NCBI RefSeq assembly: GCF_031458115.1
Contig: NZ_JAVDXV010000001.1
Location: 248,001-312,000 of the forward strand
Direction of reading: 5' to 3'
Length of the DNA stretch: 64,000 bases
DNA from: Pelomonas asaccharophilus_A
GTDB taxonomy: Bacteria > Pseudomonadota > Gammaproteobacteria > Burkholderiales > Burkholderiaceae_C
This document shows positions 49,752 to 58,469 of the stretch, in pieces; the first letter of the stretch is position 1, and the number at the start of each line of letters is the position of its first letter. The notes under the pieces were generated by a model, which was not told the DNA's origin, did not search any database, and saw nothing but the letters and a program-made list of their open reading frames with translations. Both the position numbers and the translations under genes were made by a program.

Positions 49752-51409
49752 GGGCGTGCAGGGTTGTTGGGAGCATGCAGCGTGGAGTCGGCCGCATGGC
49801 CGCTGCCGCGGCCCCACAGCTGGTCGTAGGACCAGCCGGTCAGGTCTTCGACGATCTTGCGGTTCTCGTCGCTCTCGGCTTCGGTCGCGCCGTTGCGCAG
49901 GCGCTCGACCTCGTGCACCAGCACCGCATGCGTGCTGGCGTTGAGGCGGAACTTCCACGAGGCCAGTGCGCCCAGCACCAGCATCAGCAGCGGGCCGCCC
50001 ACCATCAGCAGCGTGACGGTCTGGATGGCCTCGGGTGTCTGCACGACGACCTCGCCTGGCTTGGTCTTGATGTAGCCGCCCCAGTCGATGATCCAGCCGC
50101 TGGCCATGATGGCGGCGCTCTGCGCGAGCTTGCGCACCAGCGTCATCACGCCGGCGAAGATGCCTTCGCGGCGCTGGCCGGTGACGGCTTCGTCGACGTC
50201 GGGCAGGTAGTTGTAGACCGACCAGGGCACGAAGTTCAGCGTGCCGCGGCCCAGGCCTGCGAGCACGATGGGCACGAACAGCCAGAACACCAGGCTGATC
50301 GAGAAGCTGTCGCCCGCCGGGTTCAGCGCGCCGAACAGGTTGGTGCCCAGCGCCTGGAAGCTCTCGGCAAAGCCTTCGGGCCGCGCCAGGTAGAAGCCCA
50401 GGTACAGCAGCAGCGCGGCGCCGAACAGCGAGCCGGCCAGCCGGTAGGCCAGTACAGGGCCGGTCTTGATGACGATCTGGATGGCCACCATCACCGAGAT
50501 CAGCTGGGCCACGTACATGACCGTCATCAGCTGCGAGATGACGAGCGTGGCGCCCATCAGCACTGTGGCCACGAAGAAGGCGAACGCGCTGTTGAAGATG
50601 TCCTGCGACAGATAGCCGCCCAGGTAGATGGACAGGTGCTGGCGGAAGGCGCGGATCTTCAGCGTGGAGAACAGGTCACGGAACATCTTGACGGGGATGT
50701 TCACGACCACCGACCACTTCACGCCGCCATAGGTCTGCGACAGCACGGCCTGCTCGCGCGGGCCATAGGGCCGCTCCCAACTGGTCAGCACGACGATGGT
50801 GACGACCACCGAGAAGATGACGCCGAAGATGGCCGCCATCCAGAAGAAGGTGTCGGGCGAGTCCTTGCCGCCGAACTGGTTGATCAGCAGCGTGGGCAGG
50901 TAGGAGGCCAGGATGGCCGAGCTCTGCGCGACGATCATGCGCGCGCCGGCGAACTTGGCCTTCTCCTTGTAGTCCTTGGTCATCTCGGCCGCCAGCGTCT
51001 CCCAGGGGATGAGAAACATCGTGTACAGCAGCTCGAAGAAGATGAAGACGAGCAGGTAGTAGTAGAAGGTGTGGCCGGTGCGGAAGATCAGCGCGAAGCT
51101 GGGCAGCAGCGGGATGGTGATCAGCAGGAACAGCTTGCGCCGACCGATCTTGCGGCCCACCCAGGTGTGGCGCAGGTTGTCGGACACATAGCCGATCAGC
51201 GGGCAGGTGATGGCCTCGATCAGCCGAGGCAGGCCCAGCACCAGGCCGGCTTCGGCGGCACTGAGGCCGCAGAAGGTCGTGAAGAAATAGAACAGCCAGC
51301 CGGTGATGACGGCCTGGGCGCCGGCACCCAGCATGTCGCCCGAGCCCCAGCCCCAGTAGTTGATCCAGGTGGGTTGTCTTGCGGCGGGGTGGAGGTTCTT
51401 GGTGATCAT
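49748..51409 (-). CDS. MFS/GPH-family sugar:cation symporter
   Basis: The protein has 553 residues with about 12 membrane helices. GPH/MelB-type traits are WINYWGWGSGDMLGAGAQAVITGWLFYFFTTFCGLS, the loop GYVSDNLRHTWVGRKIGRRK, FELLYTMFLIPWETLAAEMTKDYKEKAKFAGAR and a central hydrophilic loop of ~50 residues. The C-terminal ~80 residues are cytoplasmic and charged, longer than in minimal family members. I infer inner-membrane uptake of unsaturated GalA-Rha or rhamnose, from coupling to PL26 (ATGA) and from the GH105 gene beyond repeat C. A half-site resembling the RhaR operator lies just before its start. Confidence 0.85.
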   Translation of the reverse strand: MITKNLHPAARQPTWINYWGWGSGDMLGAGAQAVITGWLFYFFTTFCGLSAAEAGLVLGLPRLIEAITCPLIGYVSDNLRHTWVGRKIGRRKLFLLITIPLLPSFALIFRTGHTFYYYLLVFIFFELLYTMFLIPWETLAAEMTKDYKEKAKFAGARMIVAQSSAILASYLPTLLINQFGGKDSPDTFFWMAAIFGVIFSVVVTIVVLTSWERPYGPREQAVLSQTYGGVKWSVVVNIPVKMFRDLFSTLKIRAFRQHLSIYLGGYLSQDIFNSAFAFFVATVLMGATLVISQLMTVMYVAQLISVMVAIQIVIKTGPVLAYRLAGSLFGAALLLYLGFYLARPEGFAESFQALGTNLFGALNPAGDSFSISLVFWLFVPIVLAGLGRGTLNFVPWSVYNYLPDVDEAVTGQRREGIFAGVMTLVRKLAQSAAIMASGWIIDWGGYIKTKPGEVVVQTPEAIQTVTLLMVGGPLLMLVLGALASWKFRLNASTHAVLVHEVERLRNGATEAESDENRKIVEDLTGWSYDQLWGRGSGHAADSTLHAPNNPARP

Positions 51410-51423
51410 TGCGTTAGCGCTTT

Positions 51424-51434
51424 GTGAGCGTGTC
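51424..51434. promoter_or_regulatory. Candidate RhaR half-site upstream of the symporter (GTGAGCGTGTC)
   Basis: Ten of 11 bases match the half-palindrome GTGAGCGTTTC from the rhaD-rhaR region. It lies 15-25 bp before the symporter start codon and just outside repeat C, a position where bound repressor would block early transcription. One mismatch and the lack of a second half make this a weaker case than the PL4 site. Confidence 0.35.
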
Positions 51435-51464
51435 TCGGCTACTGTTGTTTGCTGGTTAGGCCCA

Positions 51465-52025
51465 TGCCGGGATGCGCGCCCGGCAGCGCGGTAACTTTCT
51501 TCTGCGGCGCCAGAAGAAAGTCACCAAAGAAGAGGCGCTGAACCGCAAGCCATCGCGACGCCGCCGTCAGCGGCGCGCGAAAACGATCAGCTGCACTGCG
51601 GGCAGACGCGACCCGCTGCGCTCTCGCGGCTGTCCCTATGACGAGCCGCGCAGATAGAACCTTCAAGCCGCTTAACGCCGGGTGCACGCCGGGCTCATCC
51701 GTTGAATGCAGCGCCGCTCGGGCGGCGCGACCCAGGCTACGGCGAAGCCGAGCCGTTGGGCTTTGCAGGGACTCCCCTTCAAAACCGCTGAGAAGCGCAG
51801 GAACCCAGGGCGTGCGCGCAGCGCACTTCAAGAACTGACTCGCGACGACTGTTCGAGCAGAGCGTAGCGGCGCGAGTTCGGCGCGGCCCTGGGTTTCGAG
51901 CATCGCAAGGCAGCCCGAAGGGCCGGTTTTGTCGGGGCGGTTTGGCTTCGCCGCTCTTCGAGAACTTTGCCTACTTTCTTGTCCGTACAAGAAAGTAGGT
52001 CGCCCGCCGAGGCGAACTCCCGGCA
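51465..52025. repeat. Repeat C: 561-bp full copy of the mosaic element
   Basis: It fills most of the 659-bp gap 51410-52068. The left end TGCCGGGA with hairpin GCCGGG/CCCGGC is followed by ACTTTCTTCTG/CAGAAGAAAGT; the right end is a 13-bp stem CCTACTTTCTTGT/ACAAGAAAGTAGG at 51970-51999 and closes with TCCCGGCA, the reverse complement of the left tip. The interior modules follow the order of copy A. Short frames inside it are not supported as genes. Confidence 0.87.
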
Positions 52026-52068
52026 CGGCACTGGCCCGCAACCCAAAGCACCGCACAGCCAACCGATC

Positions 52069-53232
52069 TCAGATGAAGCGAACCAGCAGCTCGCCCATTG
52101 TCAGCAGCGCCATGGCCTGCCCAAATGGCATCGACGTCAGCGGGATGTCCTTGTATTCCTGCAGCGTGTTGAACACCGGCGTGCCGAAGCTCACCTGCGT
52201 CAGCTCGCCGGCGTCGTTGATGTGCTTGCGCACGGCCAGCGCGGCTTTCACGCCCAAGGCTTCGTAGTCCTTGGAGATGTAGCCCTTGCGGACGGCCTTC
52301 AGGATGCCGTAGGCGAAGCCCGCGGAGGCGGCGGCTTCGTCGTACGAGGTCGGATCGTCCAGCAGCGTGGGCCACAGGCCCGACGGCGACTGGAACTGCG
52401 CGAGGGCCTTGACCTGCGCCTCCAGCGTGGAGACCAGGTGCTGGCGGAAGGCATCGCCCTCCGGCAGGTTCAGCAGCTCGATGAACTCGGGGATGACGAT
52501 GGTGACCCACGAGTTGCCGCGCGCCCACAGCGCATTTGCAAAGTTGTGCCGGCCATCAAACGTCCAGCCGTGGAACCACAGCCCCGTCTTGCGGTCCGCA
52601 AGGTACTTGATGTGGACGAGGAACTGGCGCTTGGCTTCCTCGACGTAGTGCGGGCGGTTCAGCAGCAGGCCGAACTTGGCCAGCGGCAGCACCGACATCA
52701 TCAGCGTGTCGTCCCACAGCTGCTGGTTGTTCACGCTGTTGTAGACGATGTGCTGGAAGCCGCCTTCCTCGGTGCGCGGCATCTCGTTGTAGACCCACTC
52801 GGCCCAGCGGTCGATGTAGGGCAGGTAACGGCGGTCGCCGGTGCGGTCGAACAGATAGGCCAGCGTGAGGAAGGGCGCAACCGTATTGATGTTGCGCGAG
52901 GGCATGCCTTCCTTGAAGCGCGCCTCGAACCAGCTGGTCATGATGTCCCAGGCCTTGGGGTCGCCCGTCAGCTCCCAGACCTTGTAGACGCCGTACAGGC
53001 CCACGCCGTGCGTCCACTCGAAGCCGTGCCAGCCCTTGGTGTCCAGCACGCGGCCGTCGTCCAGGCGCAGCAGGAACTTGCCGTCCTTGTCCTCGATGTT
53101 GATCAGGTTGTGGATCAGGCGGTCGATGGCGCCGCGGATGTCGTCGCGGTCGGCACCCAGGTGGGCCGTGTGGTGGGCCAGCAGCGGGTGGATCTTGGAG
53201 GAATCGACGGGCTTGAGGATCTGGTTGGACAT
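52069..53232 (-). CDS. GH105 unsaturated rhamnogalacturonyl hydrolase
   Basis: The protein has 387 residues with no signal peptide, so it is cytoplasmic, as is usual for YteR-type enzymes. The (alpha/alpha)6-barrel blocks are KGWHGFEWTHGVGLYGVYKVWELTG, SRNINTVAPFLTLAYLFDRTGD, NNQQLWDDTLMM (D174/D175, catalytic Asp region), ANALWARGNSWVTIVIPEF and EAAASAGFAYGILKAVRKGYI. It hydrolyses unsaturated GalA from unsaturated GalA-Rha, giving rhamnose and 5-keto-4-deoxyuronate. It lies 38 bp after the GH43-GH35 fusion and before the symporter, linking import to the rhamnose pathway. Confidence 0.92.
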   Translation of the reverse strand: MSNQILKPVDSSKIHPLLAHHTAHLGADRDDIRGAIDRLIHNLINIEDKDGKFLLRLDDGRVLDTKGWHGFEWTHGVGLYGVYKVWELTGDPKAWDIMTSWFEARFKEGMPSRNINTVAPFLTLAYLFDRTGDRRYLPYIDRWAEWVYNEMPRTEEGGFQHIVYNSVNNQQLWDDTLMMSVLPLAKFGLLLNRPHYVEEAKRQFLVHIKYLADRKTGLWFHGWTFDGRHNFANALWARGNSWVTIVIPEFIELLNLPEGDAFRQHLVSTLEAQVKALAQFQSPSGLWPTLLDDPTSYDEAAASAGFAYGILKAVRKGYISKDYEALGVKAALAVRKHINDAGELTQVSFGTPVFNTLQEYKDIPLTSMPFGQAMALLTMGELLVRFI

Positions 53233-53270
53233 GGTTTGTCTCTCTCTCGGTACTGCTTGAGTGATTCGGA

Positions 53271-56200
53271 TCAGCGCTGCAAGTTGCGCGGCTGGGGCAC
53301 GGCTTCCAGCGGCACGCCGCCGCGGGCCACGGCCAGCGGCACCAGCTTGACGGCTTCCAGCGCGTTGGCCGCGTCGCCATCGGTCGTGACCGCCAGTGTC
53401 AGCGTGTTGTCGCCATTGGAGTTGAGGATGCCCGGCGGCAGCACGAACACGCGCTGCGGGCCGATGTGGGCGATGAACTGGCCCAGGTTCCAGCCGTTCA
53501 CGAAGATCAGCGCGCGGTTGTCGCGCTCGGAGCGCGGCTTGCTCGTGTCGCCGAAGGCCAGGCCCAACTGCACGTCATGGCCTTGCGGCATGTCGAGCTT
53601 GAAGCTGGTGCGCAGCCAGTAGGTGCCGGGGGCGGGCGGGGCGGCGCCGGGTTGCGTGGCGTCCCAGCCTTGCTGGGGTTTGGTCGGGTCGACGGGCAGG
53701 TGCCAGCCCATGCGCTCGCCATGCAGGCCGCCGTTGTTCATCGGGCCGCGCACGAGGTCGGCGATGTCCTCGCCACCCTTGTTGCCCTGGATCTTCCACG
53801 CGATGGGTGTGCCGAAGCGCTGGCCGCCCTTGGGCGTGATGGACGCCGAGATCAGGCCGCGCGCTTCCTTGTGGACGTCGTCGGCGAACAGGTCCCAGTT
53901 GTGCGAGTTGTTGCGCACGACGACGGCGATGACGTGCTCGCCGGGCGCCAGGTCTTTCAGCGTGCGGTGGAAGGTGTCGGTCGTTTCCGGGAAGGGCCGG
54001 CCGGTGTCCAGGTCCTGCTGGCCGATGAACTTGCCGTCCACCCACACCTGGATGACGCCCGCGCCGCCGCCACCAAAGAACAGCTCCAGGTTCAGCGGCT
54101 TGGCGTCAGCGGTGTTGAAGCGGCCGCGGTACCAGACGTCGCCGTGGTGGAAGCCGTAGTCGCTCATCGCGAGCACGGGCTGGCCCTTGTCGGTGGCGGT
54201 GTAGACGTTGGCGGCAGACACCGGCGCGTCGGTCTTGCGCCAGGCGCTGTCGTCGAACTTCGGGTCGGCTTCCAGCGAGTCGAAGCGGCGGGTCCACGTG
54301 GCCTGCATCAGGTCAGGCAGCTTGACGGCGTCGGGCCCGGCCAGCGTGGCCTTGCCCACGAGGCTCGCGTCCTGCGTGCCGGCCGCCACGGCCTGACCGT
54401 TGAAGCTCAGGGCCGTGATGCCTTCGGGCACCCAGGCGCGCAGCGTGCTGGGCGCGGTGGTGTCGCCGGTCAGCGCCAGCGTCTTGCCGTTGAGGGCCGC
54501 CGTGCGGACCAGCGCCGCGCTGCGCACCAGCACCGTCTGGTCGCCGGCCTGCAGGCGCCAGAACTCCCAGCCGGTCTTCTCGTCGGCCAGCAGCAGCAAC
54601 AGCGGCGCGCGGCCACCGCCGCTGACCAGCACTTCGATCAGGCCCTTGTGGGCGTAGTTCAGGCGCAGGTCGCCGGTCTTGGCGTCCCAGTTCACGGTGG
54701 CGTTGCCGCGCAGGAACTTCACCGTCGGCTTGGCGGCGTAGCGCAGCACCGTCTCGCCGTCGTCGCCATCGCGGCCGTACAGCAGCGCCACGTCGCGCAG
54801 GCCCTGCTGCAGCTGCGACTGCAGCTCGCTGGTGCTGTAGACCAGGTGCTGGCGCTCCAGCGCATAGCTGGCCAGCAGCATCTTGGCGTCCTGGTTGGTC
54901 AGCGTCAGCTTGCCGGCCTGCGGAATCGAATAGCTGCCGTCCTTGGTCGTCAGCTTGAAGCCGAACTCGGCCGTGCCCGACAGGTGGTTGTGCTGGGCCA
55001 GCAGCACATGGCTGCCCAGCGCCTTGTTGACGTTGTGATAGAGCTTGACCTTGGCATTGCCCGGATCGATGGGCTCGCCCTTGTCCTGCGCCGCGAGCAC
55101 CGCGTTGGCGGACTGCACGAAGCCGCCCATCTGCTTCAGCACATAGGCCTTGTCGCGCAGCGCACGGCTCTCGTTGATGGGCGAGCCGTAGTCGTAGCTG
55201 GTGTAGACCACCGGCCCCGCCAGCCAGCCCCAGCTGGTGCCGCCAAACGCCATGTAGATGGAGTGGATGGTCAGCGAGTTGATGAGGCTGGAGCCGTAGA
55301 ACACGCGCTGGTAGCCCGGGCCCTGTCGCTTGGCGGTGCACTCATAGGTGCCGTTGGAACCCCAGTAGTCGAACCAGCCCGCGCCGATCTCGGCGACGAA
55401 GCCCGGCGTGTTGGGCGAGGCCAGCGAGCCGACCTTGGGGAAATTCTTGCCGTAGATGCCCCAGTCCGGCGCCGGTGCGGGCGTGCCGGGCACGGCATGC
55501 ACGTCGCACACGCCGCCGGGGTAGCCGTCGAATGCGTAGATGTCGGTCGGGCCGGGGTTGGCGAAGGGCGCGGTGGAGGTCTTGGGCGTCCAGTCCGGCA
55601 GGCGCGACGCGGCGTTGTGGAACAGCGGCACGGTGATGCCGTCGGCGCGCGCCTTGTCCGCCAGGTGCTGCATGTGGCGGATGTTCTTGGGGTTCACCGC
55701 GAACAGCTCGTTCTCCAGCTGGTAGGCGATGACGTTGCCGCCGCCGTTGGTGAGCTGGTGGCGGGCCAGGATGGCGTTGATCTGCGTCATCCACTCGTCG
55801 GTGGCGGCCTGGTATTCAGCGGCGTCGGTGCGCGCCTCGGCGCGCTGGCGCAGCAGCCAGCCGGGGAAGCCGCCGGCGCTCAGCTCGGCATTCACGTACG
55901 GGCCCATCCGGGCGATGACGTACATGCCTTCTTCCTTGGCGATCTCCAGCGCGCGTTCGATGTTGCGGATGCCGGTGAAGTCGTAGTGGCCCGGCTTGGC
56001 CGAGTGGTAGCCCCAGGCGAAGTAGAAGGCCACGGTGTTCAGGCCGGACGCCTTCATCTTCTGGATCACGTCGCGCCACAGCGCAGGCGAGGGCAGGCGG
56101 AACGGATGGAACTCGCCGCCGAAGATCATCTCGCGCCTGCCGTCGATGATCAGCGAGTGGCGGTCCCAGGCGATCTTCTTGGGCTTGGCTTTCGGCGCGG

Positions 56201-57179
56201 TCGCGCGCTCCAGTTGCGCGGTGTCTTCCGAGATGACGGTGAAGTGGCGCACCGTGCCCGACACGCCGCCCAGTTCCTTCCTGGGCGTCCAGGTCTGGAA
56301 GCCGTCGAAGCTGTCGGAGAACCAGTAGCGCTTGGTCGTGTAGTCGTCGAAGTAGAGGCGCCAACCCGGCTTGCCGTCCGCGCCCTTGATGGGCACCACG
56401 GCCTGGCCTTCCGCCCAGTTGCCCCAGCCGGCCCAGTCACCGGTCTTCTGCAGCGTCCACGGGCCGTCCAGCGACGGCGCCGTGGCCAGTTCGATGTGCT
56501 TGGTGGTCTCGTTCTTGATGAACGCGGTGTAGCGGCCGCCCTCCAGCACGACGAAGGTGTCGATGTAGTTGTTCTCCAGCCCCTTCATCGGCTGGGGGGC
56601 GGAGAACTTCGTGAAGCCGGCGTCCAGCGCCTTGACGTGGTACGCGGCGAACGGGCCCTTGGTGCCTCCCTTCGAGAGGCTCATCACCAGCTTCAGGCTG
56701 CCGTCGGCATCGCGGAACCACTCGGGCGCCCACACGTTGGTCACGCCCGGCAGCTTCACGCTCACGTCGCCCACGTGGGACCAGCTCTTCAGGTCGGCCG
56801 ACTTCGCGATGCCGAAGGTCGAGCCGTCCCAGTTCGTCGTGTAGGCGATGTAGTAGAGGCCATCGGCCGCTCGGATGATGGACGGGTCGCGCAGCAGATC
56901 CTTGGGCGGCTGGTAGACCTCGGAGCCCAGCGACGTGAAGGTGACGCCGTCAGCCGACGAGAACAGGCTCAGCTTGTTCTGCGACGTGGCCATGAAGGCC
57001 GACATCAGGAAGGTCTTCTCGCCCTTGACGATGGGCTTGACCGGCAGCGACGGCGTGCTGACCGCGGTGGGCGGTGCCTGGCCTGGAAGATCCTGCGCGC
57101 CGGCGGCGGCACACATCAACAGCGCGGCGAACCAGACAGCGGTGCGGTTCGTCAGGGCGGGCGGCAGGACAGCAGGCAT
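53271..57179 (-). CDS. GH43-GH35 fusion glycosidase
   Basis: ATG 57179 gives 1302 residues with a signal-like N-terminus (TAVWFAALLMCAAAGAQ); ATG 57236 is possible. Residues ~45-335 form a GH43-type propeller with D98 in LLRDPSIIR, Asp in NYIDTFVVLE and Glu in WAEGQAVVP. Residues ~345-700 form a GH35 barrel: RREMIFGGEFHPFRLP, TVAFYFAWGYHSAKPG, RMGPYVNAELSAGGFPGWL, acid/base E491 in QLENELF and nucleophile E597 in VAEIGAGWFDYWG. The remainder comprises beta-galactosidase jelly-roll domains (VWYRGRFNT, VFVNGWNLGQFIAHIGPQ). Coupled removal of arabinose and beta-galactose from arabinogalactan or galactan side chains is inferred. Confidence 0.88.
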   Translation of the reverse strand: MPAVLPPALTNRTAVWFAALLMCAAAGAQDLPGQAPPTAVSTPSLPVKPIVKGEKTFLMSAFMATSQNKLSLFSSADGVTFTSLGSEVYQPPKDLLRDPSIIRAADGLYYIAYTTNWDGSTFGIAKSADLKSWSHVGDVSVKLPGVTNVWAPEWFRDADGSLKLVMSLSKGGTKGPFAAYHVKALDAGFTKFSAPQPMKGLENNYIDTFVVLEGGRYTAFIKNETTKHIELATAPSLDGPWTLQKTGDWAGWGNWAEGQAVVPIKGADGKPGWRLYFDDYTTKRYWFSDSFDGFQTWTPRKELGGVSGTVRHFTVISEDTAQLERATAPKAKPKKIAWDRHSLIIDGRREMIFGGEFHPFRLPSPALWRDVIQKMKASGLNTVAFYFAWGYHSAKPGHYDFTGIRNIERALEIAKEEGMYVIARMGPYVNAELSAGGFPGWLLRQRAEARTDAAEYQAATDEWMTQINAILARHQLTNGGGNVIAYQLENELFAVNPKNIRHMQHLADKARADGITVPLFHNAASRLPDWTPKTSTAPFANPGPTDIYAFDGYPGGVCDVHAVPGTPAPAPDWGIYGKNFPKVGSLASPNTPGFVAEIGAGWFDYWGSNGTYECTAKRQGPGYQRVFYGSSLINSLTIHSIYMAFGGTSWGWLAGPVVYTSYDYGSPINESRALRDKAYVLKQMGGFVQSANAVLAAQDKGEPIDPGNAKVKLYHNVNKALGSHVLLAQHNHLSGTAEFGFKLTTKDGSYSIPQAGKLTLTNQDAKMLLASYALERQHLVYSTSELQSQLQQGLRDVALLYGRDGDDGETVLRYAAKPTVKFLRGNATVNWDAKTGDLRLNYAHKGLIEVLVSGGGRAPLLLLLADEKTGWEFWRLQAGDQTVLVRSAALVRTAALNGKTLALTGDTTAPSTLRAWVPEGITALSFNGQAVAAGTQDASLVGKATLAGPDAVKLPDLMQATWTRRFDSLEADPKFDDSAWRKTDAPVSAANVYTATDKGQPVLAMSDYGFHHGDVWYRGRFNTADAKPLNLELFFGGGGAGVIQVWVDGKFIGQQDLDTGRPFPETTDTFHRTLKDLAPGEHVIAVVVRNNSHNWDLFADDVHKEARGLISASITPKGGQRFGTPIAWKIQGNKGGEDIADLVRGPMNNGGLHGERMGWHLPVDPTKPQQGWDATQPGAAPPAPGTYWLRTSFKLDMPQGHDVQLGLAFGDTSKPRSERDNRALIFVNGWNLGQFIAHIGPQRVFVLPPGILNSNGDNTLTLAVTTDGDAANALEAVKLVPLAVARGGVPLEAVPQPRNLQR

Positions 57180-57292
57180 GGGCAGACCGGGAGTGCGTGG
57201 TTCCGCGGTCAGTGTCCCCTTGTTTATGGACGGCAAACGATCATGCGCTTGCGAGAAAGGGGTCGCTGCGGGGACAGGCGAAAATGCCGCCT

Positions 57293-58462
57293 ATGTTCAG
57301 TTTCTTCAAGAAGTCGGCTCCGGCCCCCGCGCCCGCCGAAGGGCCCACGCTGCTGCCGGAGGGGTGGACCGTCAAGCCGGCGAGCACACCGGCGCCGACG
57401 CCTCAGGCACTTGCCACCCCGCCCGTGCCAGCGCCTGCGCCCGCCGTGGTGGTCGCGCCGGCCGCGCCGGTCGCGGCGCCCGCCGTGGTCGTGCCAGTAC
57501 CGGTCCCCGTGCCGCCGCCTGCCGTGGCGCCCGCTGTTGCGGCGCCGGAGCCTGCGCCGGCCCCGCGCCAGAGCTGGATGGACCGCCTGCGCGCGGGCCT
57601 GCGCAAGACCGGCGGCAGCATTGCCGGCGTCTTCACCGGCACCAGGATCGATGACCAGCTCTACGAGGAGCTGGAAGAGGCGCTGCTGATGGCCGATGCC
57701 GGCGTGAAGGCCACGCAGTTCCTGCTGGACGACCTGAAGCGCCGCGTGAAGGACAGCAAGGCCACCGACCCGCAGGCCGTGCGCGCGCTGCTCGTCGACG
57801 CGCTGGCCGAGCTGTTGAAGCCGCTGGAGAAGGGCCTGGAAGTGGGGCGTTTCACGCCCACGGTGATGATGGTGGTGGGCGTCAACGGCGCCGGCAAGAC
57901 GACCAGCATCGGCAAGCTGACCCGGCATCTGGCCGAGTCCGACCAAAAGGTGCTGCTGGCCGCGGCCGACACCTTCCGTGCCGCCGCCCGCGAGCAGCTG
58001 GGGGTGTGGGCCGACCGCACGCAGGTGGAGATCATCAGCCAGGAGGGCGGCGACCCGGCCGCCGTGTCCTTCGACGCCGTAAGCGCCGGCCGCGCGCGTG
58101 GAGCCGACGTGGTCATCGCCGACACGGCCGGCCGCCTGCCCACGCAGCTGCACCTGATGGAGGAGCTGAAGAAGATCAAGCGCGTCATCACCAAGGCCCA
58201 GGAGGGCGCGCCGCACGAGGTGCTGCTGGTGGTGGACGGCAACACCGGCCAGAACGCGCTGAACCAGGTCAAGGCGTTTGATGAGGCGTTGGGCCTGACC
58301 GGCCTCATCGTCACCAAGCTGGACGGCACCGCCAAGGGCGGCGTGCTGGCGGCCATCGCACGCGAGCGGGCCGTGCCGGTCTACTTCATCGGCGTCGGCG
58401 AGAAGCTGGAAGACCTGGAAACCTTCAACGCGCGCGAGTTCGCGCGGGCGCTGCTGGAGTGA
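57293..58462 (+). CDS. ftsY: Signal recognition particle receptor FtsY
   Basis: ATG 57293 gives 389 residues starting MFSFFKKSAP. A Pro/Ala/Val-rich low-complexity linker (~8-85) replaces the acidic A domain seen in some relatives. The N domain (~90-180) precedes the G domain with P-loop GVNGAGKTT (from residue 196), DTFRAAAREQL, DTAGRLPTQ and TKLDGTAKGG. FtsY docks the SRP-ribosome complex at the inner membrane. It is divergent from the GH43-GH35 gene and marks the start of the housekeeping block. Confidence 0.96.
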   Translation: MFSFFKKSAPAPAPAEGPTLLPEGWTVKPASTPAPTPQALATPPVPAPAPAVVVAPAAPVAAPAVVVPVPVPVPPPAVAPAVAAPEPAPAPRQSWMDRLRAGLRKTGGSIAGVFTGTRIDDQLYEELEEALLMADAGVKATQFLLDDLKRRVKDSKATDPQAVRALLVDALAELLKPLEKGLEVGRFTPTVMMVVGVNGAGKTTSIGKLTRHLAESDQKVLLAAADTFRAAAREQLGVWADRTQVEIISQEGGDPAAVSFDAVSAGRARGADVVIADTAGRLPTQLHLMEELKKIKRVITKAQEGAPHEVLLVVDGNTGQNALNQVKAFDEALGLTGLIVTKLDGTAKGGVLAAIARERAVPVYFIGVGEKLEDLETFNAREFARALLE

Positions 58463-58469
58463 TGCTGCT

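Noticed and set aside
51439..52062. ~200-codon frame across repeat C
   Set aside because: Repeat-derived, same translation as in copy A; not a gene.
53466..57689. Very long open frame antisense to the GH43-GH35 gene
   Set aside because: Typical shadow frame of GC-rich DNA; its translation is Arg/Val/Gln-rich without domains, while the opposite strand has clear catalytic motifs.
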